Assembly: GCF_003020115.1 (NCBI RefSeq)
Contig: NZ_PYFX01000001.1
Span: 186,001-250,000 of the forward strand
Direction: 5' to 3'
DNA length: 64,000 bases
From: Bradyrhizobium sp. MOS002
GTDB lineage: Bacteria > Pseudomonadota > Alphaproteobacteria > Rhizobiales > Xanthobacteraceae
The notes beneath the pieces were generated by a model, which made no database searches, was not told where the DNA came from, and worked only from the letters and a program-made list of their open reading frames with translations. A program made the position numbers and the translations under genes. Shown here piece by piece: positions 63,712 through 64,000 of this stretch; within the stretch, counting starts at the first letter, position 1; every line of letters begins with the position of its first letter.

Positions 63712-64000
63712 ATGTCCGAGATGCCCCGCACCGAAAATTTCCAGCAAGCGACTGAAATAACTCAAGCTTCCCCCACGGCACCGGTGCGTGGCCCGGCCAG
63801 GAATATCGTCCGGAGGGCGGCGTTGGTGCTTGCGCTCCTCGCGAGCACGGCAACGATTGTCTATTGGGGACACGACTACTGGGTCAACGGCCGTTACCTC
63901 GAGACAACCGACGACGCCTATGTGAAGGCCGACTCCACGATCATCGCGCCAAAGGTCTCGGGCTACATCGCGAAGGTGCAGGTCAGTGACAACGAAAAGG
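63712..64000 (+). CDS. EmrA/HlyD family membrane fusion protein, N-terminal part (3' end outside window)
   Basis: Membrane fusion proteins link an inner-membrane pump to an outer-membrane channel. The ATG at 63712 follows AGGAGA. About 96 residues are visible: a cytoplasmic N-terminus, one membrane helix (AALVLALLASTATIVYWG) and ETTDDAYVKADSTIIAPKVSGYIAKV, the EmrA biotinyl-lipoyl start with the DDAYV motif. The gene runs past the window end. It is the first gene divergent from the LysR regulator. Confidence 0.92.
   Translation, partial: MSEMPRTENFQQATEITQASPTAPVRGPARNIVRRAALVLALLASTATIVYWGHDYWVNGRYLETTDDAYVKADSTIIAPKVSGYIAKVQVSDNEK

Overview
The window reads as chromosome from a Bradyrhizobium-like alphaproteobacterium (order Hyphomicrobiales). 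The evidence is the uniformly high GC, the cytochrome c550-type CycA, the CIRCE-controlled groESL pair, TorF-type porin, GlcDEF glycolate oxidase and fused indolepyruvate oxidoreductase. Several families of palindromic intergenic repeats of the kind common in that genus also occur. The genus is inferred from remembered protein families and not from a search. No rRNA, tRNA, CRISPR array, integrase or transposase is visible, so this looks like ordinary core and accessory chromosome and not an island.

Layout. 1-6 kb: end of hisG, a GT2 glycosyltransferase overlapping a ChbG/HpnK-type deacetylase, a DUF2076 protein, an L,D-transpeptidase, an orphan CheZ-like phosphatase and a small lipoprotein. 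6.2-8.6 kb: groES-groEL with promoter and CIRCE operator. 8.7-16.4 kb: two secreted proteins, a lactate/glycolate permease, an SbmA/YddA-type ABC transporter, a porin and a lysine-rich histone-like protein. 16.5-21.3 kb: glcDEF and a soluble cytochrome c, which together with the permease suggest use of 2-hydroxy acids. 21.4-29 kb: hydrolases, small secreted proteins, rpmJ (too short for ordinary ORF calling), an amidohydrolase, a MerR regulator divergent from an MDR dehydrogenase, a HAD dehalogenase and a YbaK protein.

29.1-31.4 kb holds the most distinctive unit. An ECF sigma factor with a C-terminal SnoaL-like domain and a small monooxygenase-like gene are divergent from an NmrA-type reductase. 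Between them lie two back-to-back promoters with the same GGAATCCTTT element and the same 16-bp spacing to CGTC, which suggests one autoregulated two-armed regulon. 31.5-37.8 kb: a Bug-type binding protein, a LysR regulator divergent from an SDR-pirin-WrbA operon (redox or electrophile handling) and a PCMT-like methyltransferase.

37.8-48.7 kb is a surface-polysaccharide locus: CelD-type acyltransferase, Wzy/WaaL-type polymerase or ligase, three glycosyltransferases, a methyltransferase, a Wzc/ExoP-like chain-length protein whose Walker A lysine is replaced by arginine, a WecG/TagA glycosyltransferase and a decayed galE fragment. 49.2-53.3 kb is one giant gene for a five-GAF, GGDEF and EAL protein, presumably setting c-di-GMP next to the polysaccharide genes. 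53.6-64 kb is catabolic: an Ldh-LLM-FAH operon, an Lrp regulator divergent from a fused indolepyruvate oxidoreductase, an indoleacetamide-hydrolase-like amidase, and a LysR regulator divergent from an EmrA/HlyD-type efflux gene cut by the window end.
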